From contig JAUPTV010000068.1 in assembly GCA_030917925.1 (NCBI GenBank), positions 1-38,454 of the forward strand: a DNA stretch of 38,454 nucleotides, given 5' to 3'. The first letter of the stretch is position 1. Each line of letters starts with the position of its first letter. Shown here one piece after another: positions 1 through 7,425 of this stretch. The DNA is from Pseudomonadota bacterium. GTDB taxonomy: Bacteria > Pseudomonadota > Gammaproteobacteria > Competibacterales > Competibacteraceae. Position numbers and translations under genes: made by a program. The notes below the pieces were generated by a model that saw only the letters and a program-made list of their open reading frames with translations, had not been told where the DNA came from and did no database searches.

Positions 1-1189
1 AACGGTGCTCGTAGAACCAGAGAGTGTCAGTCGGCTTGCCCCTGGTGAAAAACAGCAGGTTGGTCTTGATGCCGGTGTAGGGATTAAAAACGCCATTGGG
101 CAGACGAACAATCGTGTGCAAGTGGCAATCCCGCATCAGCAGTTCCTTGATCTTGGCCTTCACCCCTTCCCCGAACAGCGTACCGTCCGGCAAGACCACT
201 GCGCCACGCCCGCCCTGTTCCTTGAGCAACTTCTTGACGATCAGCACCAGAAACATGTCGGCGGTTTCCCGCGTCTGGATATCGGAAGGAAAATCGGTTC
301 CGACGCCATCATCTTCCATGCCGCCGAACGGTGGATTGGTGATAACGCAATCCACGCGCTCGGCAAGCGGCCAGTCATTCCACGGCCTCCACAGGGTATT
401 GCGATGCTCGATCATGCTCGGCACTTCAATGCCATGCAGCAGCATGTTCGTGGTGCAAAGCAGGTGAGGAAGCTGCTTTTTCTCGATCCCGCGAATGCAC
501 TGCTCAATAGCCTTCCGATCCTCAACGCTGGATGCTTCAGTGAGTTGCTTTTCAAAATGATCAATGGCGGCGGTCAGGAAACCGCCCGTTCCACACGCCG
601 GATCAAGAACCATCTCACGTTGTTCCAGGCGCGGATTGACCCGTTGCACCATGAACTCGGTGATCGCACGCGGCGTGTAAAACTCGCCAGCATTGCCGGC
701 GCTACGCAAGTCGCTAAGAATCTGCTCGTAAATCTCGCCAAGCTGACCACGCGACTTGATGTCGTGAAAATTAATCGCCTCGTCAAGTTTCTCGATCACG
801 CCCATCATCTGGGGGCCGGATTTCATATAGTTGTTGGCGTCAACAAAGACGGCGCGAACGACCTTGGCCTTGGGATCATTCTCAATCGGCAGTTCCTTCA
901 ACCCTGGGAAAACCCGATTGTTGACATAGGCGATCAACTCGTTGGGGGGAATCTGCGGTTTGCCATCCCTATAGGCCGCCCAATTACGCCAGCGGCACTC
1001 TTCAGGGAGTGAGGACTGATACGTTTCGCCCCGGTCTTCAGCATCGTCTTCCCAGGTTTCTTCGCACTGGTCAAAAATTTTGAGGAACAGCATCCAGGTC
1101 AGTTGGCCGATACGCTGGGCGTCGCCGTCCACGCCGTCGTCCTTGCGCATGATGTCCTGGATCGATTTGATCGTGCTGCTGAGATTCAT
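1..1189 (-). CDS. hsdM: Type I restriction-modification methyltransferase subunit HsdM (3' end cut by window)
   Basis: This is the DNA N6-adenine methyltransferase subunit of a type I restriction-modification system. I translated the minus strand from the ATG at 1187-1189: 396 codons are open with no stop before the window edge, so the C-terminus is missing. The N-terminus (MNLSSTIKSIQDIMRKDDG) is the HsdM helical domain. The AdoMet-binding motif DPACGTGGF lies near 586-604 and the catalytic NPPFGG near 323-337, both in the same frame. A further HsdM-like block (LPNGVFNPYTGIKTNLLFF) follows near the left edge. The gene starts 25 bp after the hsdR stop on the same strand, so the two are probably co-transcribed in the order hsdR-hsdM. 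The specificity gene hsdS would be expected further left, outside the window. I see no frameshift in the visible part. Confidence 0.93.
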   Translation of the reverse strand, partial: MNLSSTIKSIQDIMRKDDGVDGDAQRIGQLTWMLFLKIFDQCEETWEDDAEDRGETYQSSLPEECRWRNWAAYRDGKPQIPPNELIAYVNNRVFPGLKELPIENDPKAKVVRAVFVDANNYMKSGPQMMGVIEKLDEAINFHDIKSRGQLGEIYEQILSDLRSAGNAGEFYTPRAITEFMVQRVNPRLEQREMVLDPACGTGGFLTAAIDHFEKQLTEASSVEDRKAIEQCIRGIEKKQLPHLLCTTNMLLHGIEVPSMIEHRNTLWRPWNDWPLAERVDCVITNPPFGGMEDDGVGTDFPSDIQTRETADMFLVLIVKKLLKEQGGRGAVVLPDGTLFGEGVKAKIKELLMRDCHLHTIVRLPNGVFNPYTGIKTNLLFFTRGKPTDTLWFYEHR

Positions 1190-1214
1190 GGGTTGATGGA
1201 TTCCGAAGGCCGCA

Positions 1215-3674
1215 TCAGGCGGCTAAATTTTCGTAAATGGCTTGTTCAAGTTCAGTCAAAGCCTGGGAATAGCGCTCATTACCGCCGAAGATGCCTCGTC
1301 GGATTTGCGTTTTGCTGCCTATTTCAGTGAAAGGCGGCAATTCCAGGATCTTCGAATCTTCGATGTCGGTAATGCCGTGGTCAGCGTACTTTTCCAGCAG
1401 AGCTTCAAGAACGGCGCGGGCTTCCTCGCCGTATTTGCCGAAGTAGTTCCGCTGCTTGACGTTGTTAGCGCGTTCCCGCCGACTCAGTGGCGGCTGGTCA
1501 AAAGCAATGTGGGCGATCAGGTCAAAGGCGTCAAGCAGTTCCCCTTGTGGAACCACCGCTCTCAGCACGTCCAGAGGGATGCCCTGTTCCCGCAACTCGT
1601 TGATAACCGCCTGCTTGCGCTCGGCTTCGGTCCAGCGCCGCAGGAAATCGTCGAGTGAGGTGAATTCGCGTCGGAGGGATGCCCTGATTTCCTCCTTGAG
1701 CGGAACACGGTAGTTCTCCGCGACCAGTTTACCGTTAGCATCGAGGTATTGAGAACGCTCGATAGCGATGCTGACATCAACGTCATCAATGACATAGCGG
1801 GTTCGGCCCGCTGTCGAATCGGCAATGTCCCGGTGATCATCCTGGCGGTCATCGAATCCCGGATCGTTTTCTGGTGGGTAGACCGTTTCAGGCATGGCTG
1901 GAGATTCCGCTTCGGCCTGATCCTCTGGCGGAACGATGGACTCATCCGGCTTAGGCTCGTACACCGTGACCGGTTCACCATCGAATTCCGGATCCTGAAA
2001 CAGCCGGGTAGCGCCCTTGAAATCCATGATGGTGAAGTAGAGCTTGTTGTAATCCTCGCGAATCCGCGTACCCCGGCCAACGATCTGTTTGAATTGACTA
2101 ATCGAGATAATAGTCTGGTCAAGCACGATCAGCTTGCAGGTTTTGGCATCCACGCCAGTAGATAGCAGCTTCGAGGTCGTGGCGATAACAGGATAAGGCT
2201 CATCGTTATCAATGAAATAGGAAAGCTGCGCCTTGCCTTGCTCGTCGTCGCCGGTGATGCGTACCACATAGCGGCGGTTGCTCGCGGCTTCGGGAATCAG
2301 CTTGACCAGTTCCTGACGCATCCGCTCGGCGTGAGGCTGGTCATCGCAAAAAACCATCGTCTTGGCCATCGGGTCAGTCGCTTTGAGATATTCCCAAACC
2401 CGCCGGGCCACCAACGCGGTGCGCTGCGTGAGAATGAGCTGGCGGTCAAAATCCTGTGTGTGGTACTGGCGCTGCTCGACGAGTTGGCCGTTCTTGTCGA
2501 TTTTGCCTTGCTCCGGGGTGTAGCCGAGCGCATCGACATCAGTGACCACACGGATGACCTTGTAGGGCGCGAGAAACCCGTCCTCGATGCCCTGTTTCAA
2601 CGAATAGGTGTAGATGGGATTGCCGAAGTATTTGAGGTTGAACTCCGGGTCTTTGATCCGGGTTTCCCCCGCTTCGAGCTTCTTTTCCTTGGGCGTGGCG
2701 GTCATGCCCAAGTGCGTAGCGTCGGTAAAATAATCCAGCACTTCCCGCCAGGCGGAATCATCGGCGGCGCTGCCCCGATGGCACTCGTCAATGACTACCA
2801 GATCGAAAAAGTCCGCAGGAAACTGCCGATAAATTTGCTGCCATTCTTCCTTACCCGTGACCGCCTGATAGAGACAGAGATAGATCTCGTAGTTCTTCTT
2901 GACGGTCCGGTGAGTGATCTTGTGCATCAACTCCCCGAAAGGGGCAAAATCCTGCTGAATCGTCTGGTCAATGAGAATATTGCGGTCGGCGAGGAAGAGA
3001 ATGCGCCGCTTTTCCCTAGCCTTCCACAACCGCCAGATGATCTGAAAAGCCGTGTAGGTCTTGCCGGCACCGGTGGCCATGACCAGCAGAATCCGCCGCT
3101 GGCCTTTGGCGATGGCTTCCAGAGTCCGGTTGATCGCAACGCGCTGATAATAGCGCGGTTCCTTGCCGTTACCGTCGCTGTGATAGGGCTGGGAGATCAG
3201 TTGTTTATGTGGTTCTGATTCGATACCCTTCCAACGCTGGTAAATAGCCCACAACTCATCGTAAGTCGGGAAGGCGTCCAGAGCCAGTTCGCGCTCGGTC
3301 GGCTGGGTGATGCCGGTGCGGTCATGCAGCAGAAAGCCGTCGCCGTTGGAGCTGAGTGCGATGGGCGCATCGAGCATTTCCGCGTAGTCCAGCGCCTGTT
3401 GCATACCGTGACCCACTGCGTAAATATTCCGCTTGGCCTCGATGACGGCAATGGGAATGCTTCCTTTGGCGTACAGTACATAGTCGGCTCGTTTGGGGCC
3501 GCCTTTGACTGCCGGATTTTGCAGACGGGACGCCAGGTTGCCGCGAACGATGACCCGTCCATCGGTCAACTGGACCTCTTCGCGAAATTGACGATGCGCC
3601 CATCCAGCGCTGATCAGTGCGGGAGTGATGAATCGGGTGCAAATGTCGCGCTCGCTGAGGTTCTTTTTATTCAT
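1215..3674 (-). CDS. hsdR: Type I restriction endonuclease, motor/nuclease subunit HsdR
   Basis: This is the ATP-dependent translocase and nuclease subunit of the type I system (EcoEI/EcoR124 kind), 819 residues. An N-terminal PD-ExK nuclease is visible as RADYVLYAKG followed by VIEAKRN (D64, E79, K81). The helicase domain has Walker A ATGAGKT (K206), Walker B-like box DECH (296-299), GMTATPKE, and motif VI VGRGTRIRED. An EcoEI-type C-terminal domain follows. I chose the ATG at 3672-3674 (MNKKNLSERDICTRF) because it matches where this family begins. A TTG at 3735-3737 would add 21 residues that do not look family-like. Neither start has a good Shine-Dalgarno. The gene is the first of the visible hsdR-hsdM pair and looks intact. 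Its upstream side borders mobile-element debris. Confidence 0.93.
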   Translation of the reverse strand: MNKKNLSERDICTRFITPALISAGWAHRQFREEVQLTDGRVIVRGNLASRLQNPAVKGGPKRADYVLYAKGSIPIAVIEAKRNIYAVGHGMQQALDYAEMLDAPIALSSNGDGFLLHDRTGITQPTERELALDAFPTYDELWAIYQRWKGIESEPHKQLISQPYHSDGNGKEPRYYQRVAINRTLEAIAKGQRRILLVMATGAGKTYTAFQIIWRLWKAREKRRILFLADRNILIDQTIQQDFAPFGELMHKITHRTVKKNYEIYLCLYQAVTGKEEWQQIYRQFPADFFDLVVIDECHRGSAADDSAWREVLDYFTDATHLGMTATPKEKKLEAGETRIKDPEFNLKYFGNPIYTYSLKQGIEDGFLAPYKVIRVVTDVDALGYTPEQGKIDKNGQLVEQRQYHTQDFDRQLILTQRTALVARRVWEYLKATDPMAKTMVFCDDQPHAERMRQELVKLIPEAASNRRYVVRITGDDEQGKAQLSYFIDNDEPYPVIATTSKLLSTGVDAKTCKLIVLDQTIISISQFKQIVGRGTRIREDYNKLYFTIMDFKGATRLFQDPEFDGEPVTVYEPKPDESIVPPEDQAEAESPAMPETVYPPENDPGFDDRQDDHRDIADSTAGRTRYVIDDVDVSIAIERSQYLDANGKLVAENYRVPLKEEIRASLRREFTSLDDFLRRWTEAERKQAVINELREQGIPLDVLRAVVPQGELLDAFDLIAHIAFDQPPLSRRERANNVKQRNYFGKYGEEARAVLEALLEKYADHGITDIEDSKILELPPFTEIGSKTQIRRGIFGGNERYSQALTELEQAIYENLAA

Positions 3675-3818
3675 GCAGATAGCGGCCTTGAAGGCTGTTC
3701 GCGGAATGTGATGGTAGTCAAGATTAACACATCGCAAAGTTTAGCCGTCCATACGCCGAGTGTATCGCCATGCCGGCTGATCAGCGGACATTCCGAACCA
3801 CCCCGTCGCTTCGCGCCA

Positions 3819-3840
3819 CCCCTCCTTAGCTAAGGAGGGG
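3819..3840. repeat. 22-bp perfect palindrome
   Basis: Both arms read CCCCTCCTTAG and its exact complement with no spacer, giving a self-complementary 22-mer. It sits 145 bp upstream of hsdR and next to IS-like end sequence. Palindromes of this appearance are often dispersed repeats or bidirectional terminators. There is no T tract, so a dispersed repeat is more likely. I see no second copy in the window. Confidence 0.6.
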
Positions 3841-3880
3841 AATCCGGAAATCTGGCGATCATCGAAATTTTCCGCGAGAG

Positions 3881-3911
3881 ACCCCGGCCTTCAGACCGGG
3901 GAGGGATAGCG
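3881..3911 (+). mobile_element. IS200/IS605-type end hairpin remnant (copy A)
   Basis: A stem CCCCGG (3882-3887) pairs with CCGGGG (3896-3901) around a CTTCAG-containing loop, followed by AGGGATAGCG. This is the form of the imperfect hairpin at the right end of IS200/IS605 and TnpB-only elements. The 14-mer GGGGAGGGATAGCG (3898-3911) recurs exactly at 38362-38375, also just after a hairpin. No transposase gene is attached, so this is a relic or a non-autonomous end. Confidence 0.45.
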
Positions 3912-3961
3912 AACGGCGCGGCAGTCCCCCTTGCGGGGACTGTTGAAGCGCCGTTCTTTTT
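3911..3961 (+). terminator. Two-stage hairpin with T tract
   Basis: The outer stem is GAACGGCGC (3911-3919) with GCGCCGTTC (3948-3956). The inner stem is CAGTCCCC (3922-3929) with GGGGACTG (3935-3942). TTTTT follows at 3957-3961. The structure would work as a rho-independent terminator for plus-strand transcripts. No intact plus-strand gene precedes it, so it may have ended a transcript of the vanished element. Confidence 0.6.
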
Positions 3962-3987
3962 GGTAGCATCGCTATTGTCTCCTATTT

Positions 3988-4144
3988 AAGACCTACCGCC
4001 GGGCTGGCGGGATGTCAAGTCTGTGGAGAGGATGTGAGACCTGAGGGAGTTGCCGGCTGCGGTTCAACCCGCGTAAGACTCCCCACTTTGGGAAATCCTA
4101 TCGGCGAAAACCAAGCCTTAACTCCTCTGGGCAATCCTCAATGA
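3988..4144 (+). pseudogene. tnpB: 3' remnant of an IS200/IS605-family tnpB
   Basis: In the frame ending with TGA at 4142-4144 the sequence reads ...AGCQVCGEDVRPEG... and continues open to ...TPLGNPQ. The CGEDVRP stretch is typical of the extreme C-terminus of TnpB proteins, just behind the zinc ribbon. Only about 50 codons remain; the RuvC nuclease domain and the rest of the zinc finger are gone. The right-end hairpin follows immediately, as in intact elements. The TGA overlaps the ATG of the downstream HAD gene (ATGA at 4141-4144). The left boundary is a guess; upstream codons are open but not recognisably TnpB. Confidence 0.55.
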
Positions 4145-4869
4145 AACAGAAAACCCTGATTGTGAAGTCAGGAATCCCCGTCCTTCAGGGCGGGGAGGAG
4201 GTCAAGATTCCACGATTACCCTGGCCGAACATCCGCACCGTCTTGCTGGATATGGACGGCACCTTGCTGGATTTACGGTTTGATAACCATTTTTGGCGAG
4301 AACTGGTCCCGGAACGCTACGCCGAACGCCACGGTCTGGCGCTGGATCAGGCTCGCATCGAGGTCCGAACCCGCACCCACGCCATCGAGGGTACACTGAA
4401 TTGGTATTGCCTGGATTACTGGGCGCAGGATTTGGACCTGGATATCATGGCGCTCAAGCGCGAGATCGACCATTTGATCGCTGTCCATCCCCATGTCCTG
4501 GAATTTCTGGATGCGCTGCGCCGGGCCAGCAAGCGAGTCGTGCTGGTCACCAACGCCCATCAGGATAGTCTGGCGCTGAAAATGGAGAAAACCCGGCTAG
4601 CTGAGCATTTTGACGCGATGATCTGCGCCCATGATCTGGGGCTGGTCAAGGAACAGCCGGAATTCTGGCCCCGGTTGCAGGACGTCGAGCCGTTTGATCC
4701 CGCGACAACCCTGCTGGTCGACGATAATCTGGACATCCTGCGCACCGCGCAGAACTATGGAATCGCCTGGCTGGTGTCGGCACTGCATCCGGATTCCGCC
4801 GATCCGCCGCGCCTGCCCGCCGGTTTTCCGGCGATTCATAACTTTTCTGAATTGTTGCCGGTTGTTTAA
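4141..4869 (+). CDS. yrfG: HAD-family nucleotidase, YrfG-like, with element-derived N-terminus
   Basis: This is a haloacid-dehalogenase phosphatase resembling E. coli YrfG (GMP/IMP nucleotidase), 242 residues. Motif I is LLDMDGTLLDL with nucleophile D37 and D39; motif II is LVTNAH; the motif III lysine lies in GLVKEQPEFW; motif IV is LLVDDN. The block TLNWYCLDYW is shared with YrfG. YrfG has about a dozen residues before motif I, whereas this frame has 36. The first 22 or so (to about 4205) are translated from the tnpB tail and right-end hairpin (SGIPVLQGGEE). No ATG or GTG lies between 4144 and motif I, so the ATG at 4141 is the only good start, and it overlaps the tnpB stop. The Shine-Dalgarno is not obvious. 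The catalytic core is complete, so the enzyme could still work. Confidence 0.85.
   Translation: MKQKTLIVKSGIPVLQGGEEVKIPRLPWPNIRTVLLDMDGTLLDLRFDNHFWRELVPERYAERHGLALDQARIEVRTRTHAIEGTLNWYCLDYWAQDLDLDIMALKREIDHLIAVHPHVLEFLDALRRASKRVVLVTNAHQDSLALKMEKTRLAEHFDAMICAHDLGLVKEQPEFWPRLQDVEPFDPATTLLVDDNLDILRTAQNYGIAWLVSALHPDSADPPRLPAGFPAIHNFSELLPVV
4161..4205 (+). mobile_element. IS200/IS605 right end / omega-RNA-type hairpin ending in TCAA
   Basis: A stem runs from CCCCGTCCT (4176-4184) to AGGGCGGGG (4187-4195), followed by AGGAGG and TCAA (4202-4205). This hairpin plus a terminal TCAA matches right ends of the IS608/ISDra2 class, where the same stretch is the 3' scaffold of the TnpB guide RNA. A small CCTGA...TCAGG stem precedes it. 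The end lies inside the reading frame of the next gene and is translated as part of its N-terminus. I infer an old insertion at the 5' end of that gene. Confidence 0.6.
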
Positions 4870-4881
4870 AATAATGTTCTT

Positions 4882-4916
4882 CCCTCTCTCACCGGGAGAG
4901 GGGCCAAGGGTGAGGG
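4882..4916. repeat. Dispersed intergenic repeat (CCCTCTC...GAGAGGG...GGGTGAGGG type)
   Basis: CCCTCTCTCACCGGGAGAGG forms a short hairpin followed by GGCCAAGGGTGAGGG. A second, similar copy sits at 28294-28330, also in a short intergenic gap. This is a common intergenic repeat type in Proteobacteria. Confidence 0.55.
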
Positions 4917-4926
4917 CGATTTTAAA

Positions 4927-6123
4927 ATGCATGAACTGCAACCCGGTCAGAACCAACCCATTGGCGGCGGGCGCATCGTCGTCGGTATCAGCGGCGAGCC
5001 GCGTGAGGATTTCGAAGCCCAAACCCAGACCGGCGCAGTATTACTGGGCGCGGACGGGCAGGCGCGTGATTTATCCAGTCTGATCAGTGCCGAACAGCCC
5101 CGGTCGCTGGAGGGTTCCGTCGTTTTTACCGGCTATCCCCCAGCCTTCTGCATTGAACTGGACGTCGTACCCGCCACCGTGGCGCGGATTGCCCTGGTGC
5201 TGGCAGTTAAACCCGGTCAATCAGCGGGCGTCACTTTCGGGAATTTCACGACTGTTCGGACCTGGTTGACCGACGCTGCGGATAAACCGGTATTGCTGTT
5301 TCCACTGCCGCCCGCCACCTATGGCGAGAAGGCGATGGTGATGGCGGAATTGTATCGTTATCACGGGCAGTGGAAATTCCGGGCCATCGGCCAAGGCTTT
5401 GCGGCCGGCTTGCCGGCGCTGGCGGCGCATTTTGGCCTGCGCATCCCGGAAGCGCATCCCGTTGCCAGTCCGGGATCACGCCCGCCTGCCGGTCTGTCGT
5501 CGTTCAGTGGCACCGGGTTTTGTGTTCATCCCGACGGCTATGTGCTGACCAATTACCATGTCATTGAGGGCGCTCACGACATTCAGGGGCGCTCGCCCCG
5601 CCAGCGCTGCCGACTGGAGCCAGTGTTTGCCGATCCGACCAACGATCTGGCTTTACTGCGGGCCGATGCGTCCTTTCCCGGCATGGCCACGTTCCGCGAA
5701 GGACGCGCCGCGCAATTGGGCGAGTCGGTGATTGTCATCGGCTATCCCTTGGGTGGGCTATTGGGTTCCGGGCCGCAAGTCACGACCGGCAATGTCAGTT
5801 CACTGATTGGCCCCGGCGACGATACCCGCGCCCTGCAATTTACCGCGCCAACACAATCCGGCAACAGTGGCGGCCCGCTACTGGACAGCGATGGCGCGGT
5901 GGTGGGTGTAGTCAGTTCCAAGCTGAACGCGGTGCGCGTCCATGAAATGACCGGTGACATTCCGCAGAATGTGAATTTTGCGATCAAGGCGGCGCTGGCA
6001 CGGGGATTTCTGGAAGCGGTCGGTATTGATTACCAGAGCCGTATGCCGCGCACCGTCCGTTCTACGGCTGACATTGCCACCGAAGCCCGCGATTTCGTGG
6101 TAAAAATCGAGTGCCAGGCTTAA
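4927..6123 (+). CDS. TerD-domain / trypsin-like serine protease fusion
   Basis: This 398-residue protein joins two domains. Residues about 14-172 look like a TerD (tellurite/stress, calcium-binding) domain. The final block, AMVMAELYRYHGQWKFRAIG with QGFAAGLPALAAHFG, is the TerD C-terminal signature. Residues about 190-375 are an HtrA/S1-type protease: GTGFCVHPDGYVLTNYH gives H211, DPTNDLALL gives D240, and SGNSGGPLLD gives S314, so the triad is complete. There is no signal peptide, membrane segment or PDZ domain, so it is probably cytosolic. It starts 57 bp after yrfG, with the intergenic repeat between them, and is followed 40 bp later by a sulfurtransferase on the same strand. TerD proteins belong to Ter stress systems; other ter genes are not visible here. 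The fusion and triad are clear; substrate and trigger are unknown. Confidence 0.88.
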   Translation: MHELQPGQNQPIGGGRIVVGISGEPREDFEAQTQTGAVLLGADGQARDLSSLISAEQPRSLEGSVVFTGYPPAFCIELDVVPATVARIALVLAVKPGQSAGVTFGNFTTVRTWLTDAADKPVLLFPLPPATYGEKAMVMAELYRYHGQWKFRAIGQGFAAGLPALAAHFGLRIPEAHPVASPGSRPPAGLSSFSGTGFCVHPDGYVLTNYHVIEGAHDIQGRSPRQRCRLEPVFADPTNDLALLRADASFPGMATFREGRAAQLGESVIVIGYPLGGLLGSGPQVTTGNVSSLIGPGDDTRALQFTAPTQSGNSGGPLLDSDGAVVGVVSSKLNAVRVHEMTGDIPQNVNFAIKAALARGFLEAVGIDYQSRMPRTVRSTADIATEARDFVVKIECQA

Positions 6124-6163
6124 CCGCCCGATTTCCCCATCATCCTTTTGCTCAGGAGTCTGC

Positions 6164-6991
6164 ATGTCTTCCGCCCTGAATCTGCCGTTGCTCATCGAAC
6201 CCGAAGCGCTGCAAGCGTGCCTGACCGATCCTGCCATGCTAATTGTGGATCTATGCGATAAGGTCCGTTATGCCGTTGGCCATGTTCCCGGTGCCGTGCC
6301 TCTGGACTATGCCGATCTGGTGCGGATGGAACCGCCTGCCATGGGGCTGTTGCCGACCGAAGCGCAGTTGAGCCGGGTGTTGTCGCGGCTGGGACTGACG
6401 CCGGAACGGCCGGTGGTGGCCTATAACGACGAGGGTAATGGCCGAGCGGCCCGGTTGCTGTGGACGCTGGCGGTGTTGGGCCATGAGCGGCTGTCGCTGC
6501 TGAATGGCGGTATCGACGCCTGGCAGGCCGCTGGCGGACCGCTGGAAACGTCGGCTCGTCCGCCAGTTCCCAGCGCCTACGCAGCGCGAGTGTTGAATCC
6601 GGAAGCGATTGCCGACCGGGACTATATTCTAGCGCGTCTCGACCAGCCGGATGTGGCGCTGCTGGATACGCGCACCCCGGCGGAATATGCCGGGCTGGAT
6701 GTACGCGCCGCTCGGGGCGGTCACATTCCGGGCGCGGTGAATCTGAACTGGACCGACGCCATGGACCCGCAGCGGCACTTACGCTTTCAACCGGATGTGC
6801 TGTTACGGACGTTGCTGGAAACGCGGGGCGTCACGCCGGATAAGGAAGTGATTGTTTACTGCCAGACTCATCACCGTTCAGCGCATACCTACTGGGTGCT
6901 GCGCCATCTCGGCTATACCAGGGTGCGCGGCTATGCCGGTGCCTGGTCGGAATGGGGCAATGATCCACGGTTGCCGATTGAGAGTCTTTGA
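6164..6991 (+). CDS. Two-domain rhodanese-type sulfurtransferase
   Basis: This 275-residue protein has tandem rhodanese domains (about 10-130 and 145-275), the architecture of thiosulfate and 3-mercaptopyruvate sulfurtransferases (SseA/TST family). The second domain carries the catalytic cysteine C233 in VYCQTHHRSAHTYWVL. The first has Asn-Asp (VVAYNDEGNG) at that position and is inactive, as usual. The CQTHHRS loop differs from the CGSGVTA loop of E. coli SseA, so I give no symbol. The start follows a CAGGAG Shine-Dalgarno. It would move sulfane sulfur to thiophilic acceptors in the cytosol. Its TGA overlaps an ATG (TGATG at 6989-6993) that opens a frame of only 16 codons, suggesting a former downstream partner lost at the edge of the accessory islet. 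Confidence 0.9.
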   Translation: MSSALNLPLLIEPEALQACLTDPAMLIVDLCDKVRYAVGHVPGAVPLDYADLVRMEPPAMGLLPTEAQLSRVLSRLGLTPERPVVAYNDEGNGRAARLLWTLAVLGHERLSLLNGGIDAWQAAGGPLETSARPPVPSAYAARVLNPEAIADRDYILARLDQPDVALLDTRTPAEYAGLDVRAARGGHIPGAVNLNWTDAMDPQRHLRFQPDVLLRTLLETRGVTPDKEVIVYCQTHHRSAHTYWVLRHLGYTRVRGYAGAWSEWGNDPRLPIESL

Positions 6992-7037
6992 TGCGATTGT
7001 TCTGGCATGGCGTGTCCGGATCAGCATTGGGGAACTT

Positions 7038-7397
7038 TTAAGCAGAGGCCGAAAGCAAACTCTCATACGGGATGTGCAAACCATCATGGAGATTTTTGAT
7101 CATGCGCAGGCTCAATGAACGCTTGCCATTCAGAATCTCAGAGACACGGCCACTTTTGCCTATGTAGGCTTCAAGGTCGCGTGGCGTCAAACCCTGCTGC
7201 TCCATGCGGAACTTGATGGCCTCAACAGGGCTGGCAGGACCAATCGGGTAATACTTGTTCTCATAGACCTCAATGAGCGTTGTCAAAATCTCCATCTCGT
7301 CATACTCAGGGGTCTTTGGCCCGGCCTGGAAGATCTCTTCCAACCGCTTGAAGGCCTGACGCAGATCTTTGTCATTGCGGATAGGTTTGATGTTCAT
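7038..7397 (-). CDS. higA: HigA-family antitoxin
   Basis: This is a helix-turn-helix antitoxin of the HigA (COG5499) family, 119 residues. The N-terminal half (MNIKPIRNDKDLRQAFKRLE) is the family's helical part. The C-terminal HTH reads GLTPRDLEAYIGKSGRVSEI followed by LNGKRSLSLRMI. I chose the ATG at 7395-7397 because a GGGG stretch lies just upstream; an in-frame GTG at 7407-7409 would add four residues. It lies 28 bp downstream of the toxin gene, in the toxin-first order usual for higBA. HigA normally neutralises HigB and represses the shared promoter; the palindrome at 7744-7760 is a likely operator. Confidence 0.9.
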   Translation of the reverse strand: MNIKPIRNDKDLRQAFKRLEEIFQAGPKTPEYDEMEILTTLIEVYENKYYPIGPASPVEAIKFRMEQQGLTPRDLEAYIGKSGRVSEILNGKRSLSLRMIKNLHDGLHIPYESLLSASA

Positions 7398-7425
7398 AAG
7401 TCGCCCCACTCAAACTGACTGAACG

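Noticed and set aside
5-1012. Long plus-strand open frame at the left edge
   Set aside because: It is the antisense shadow of hsdM, which carries the AdoMet and NPPF motifs in the opposite frame.
2238-3218. 326-codon plus-strand open frame
   Set aside because: It lies antisense within hsdR, has no recognisable domain, and the minus strand has all helicase motifs.
4005-4018. Additional TCAA-ending element terminus (hairpin CCGCC/GGCGG then GATGTCAA)
   Set aside because: It resembles an end, but it lies in the same open frame as the TnpB tail, so it is more simply part of that remnant.
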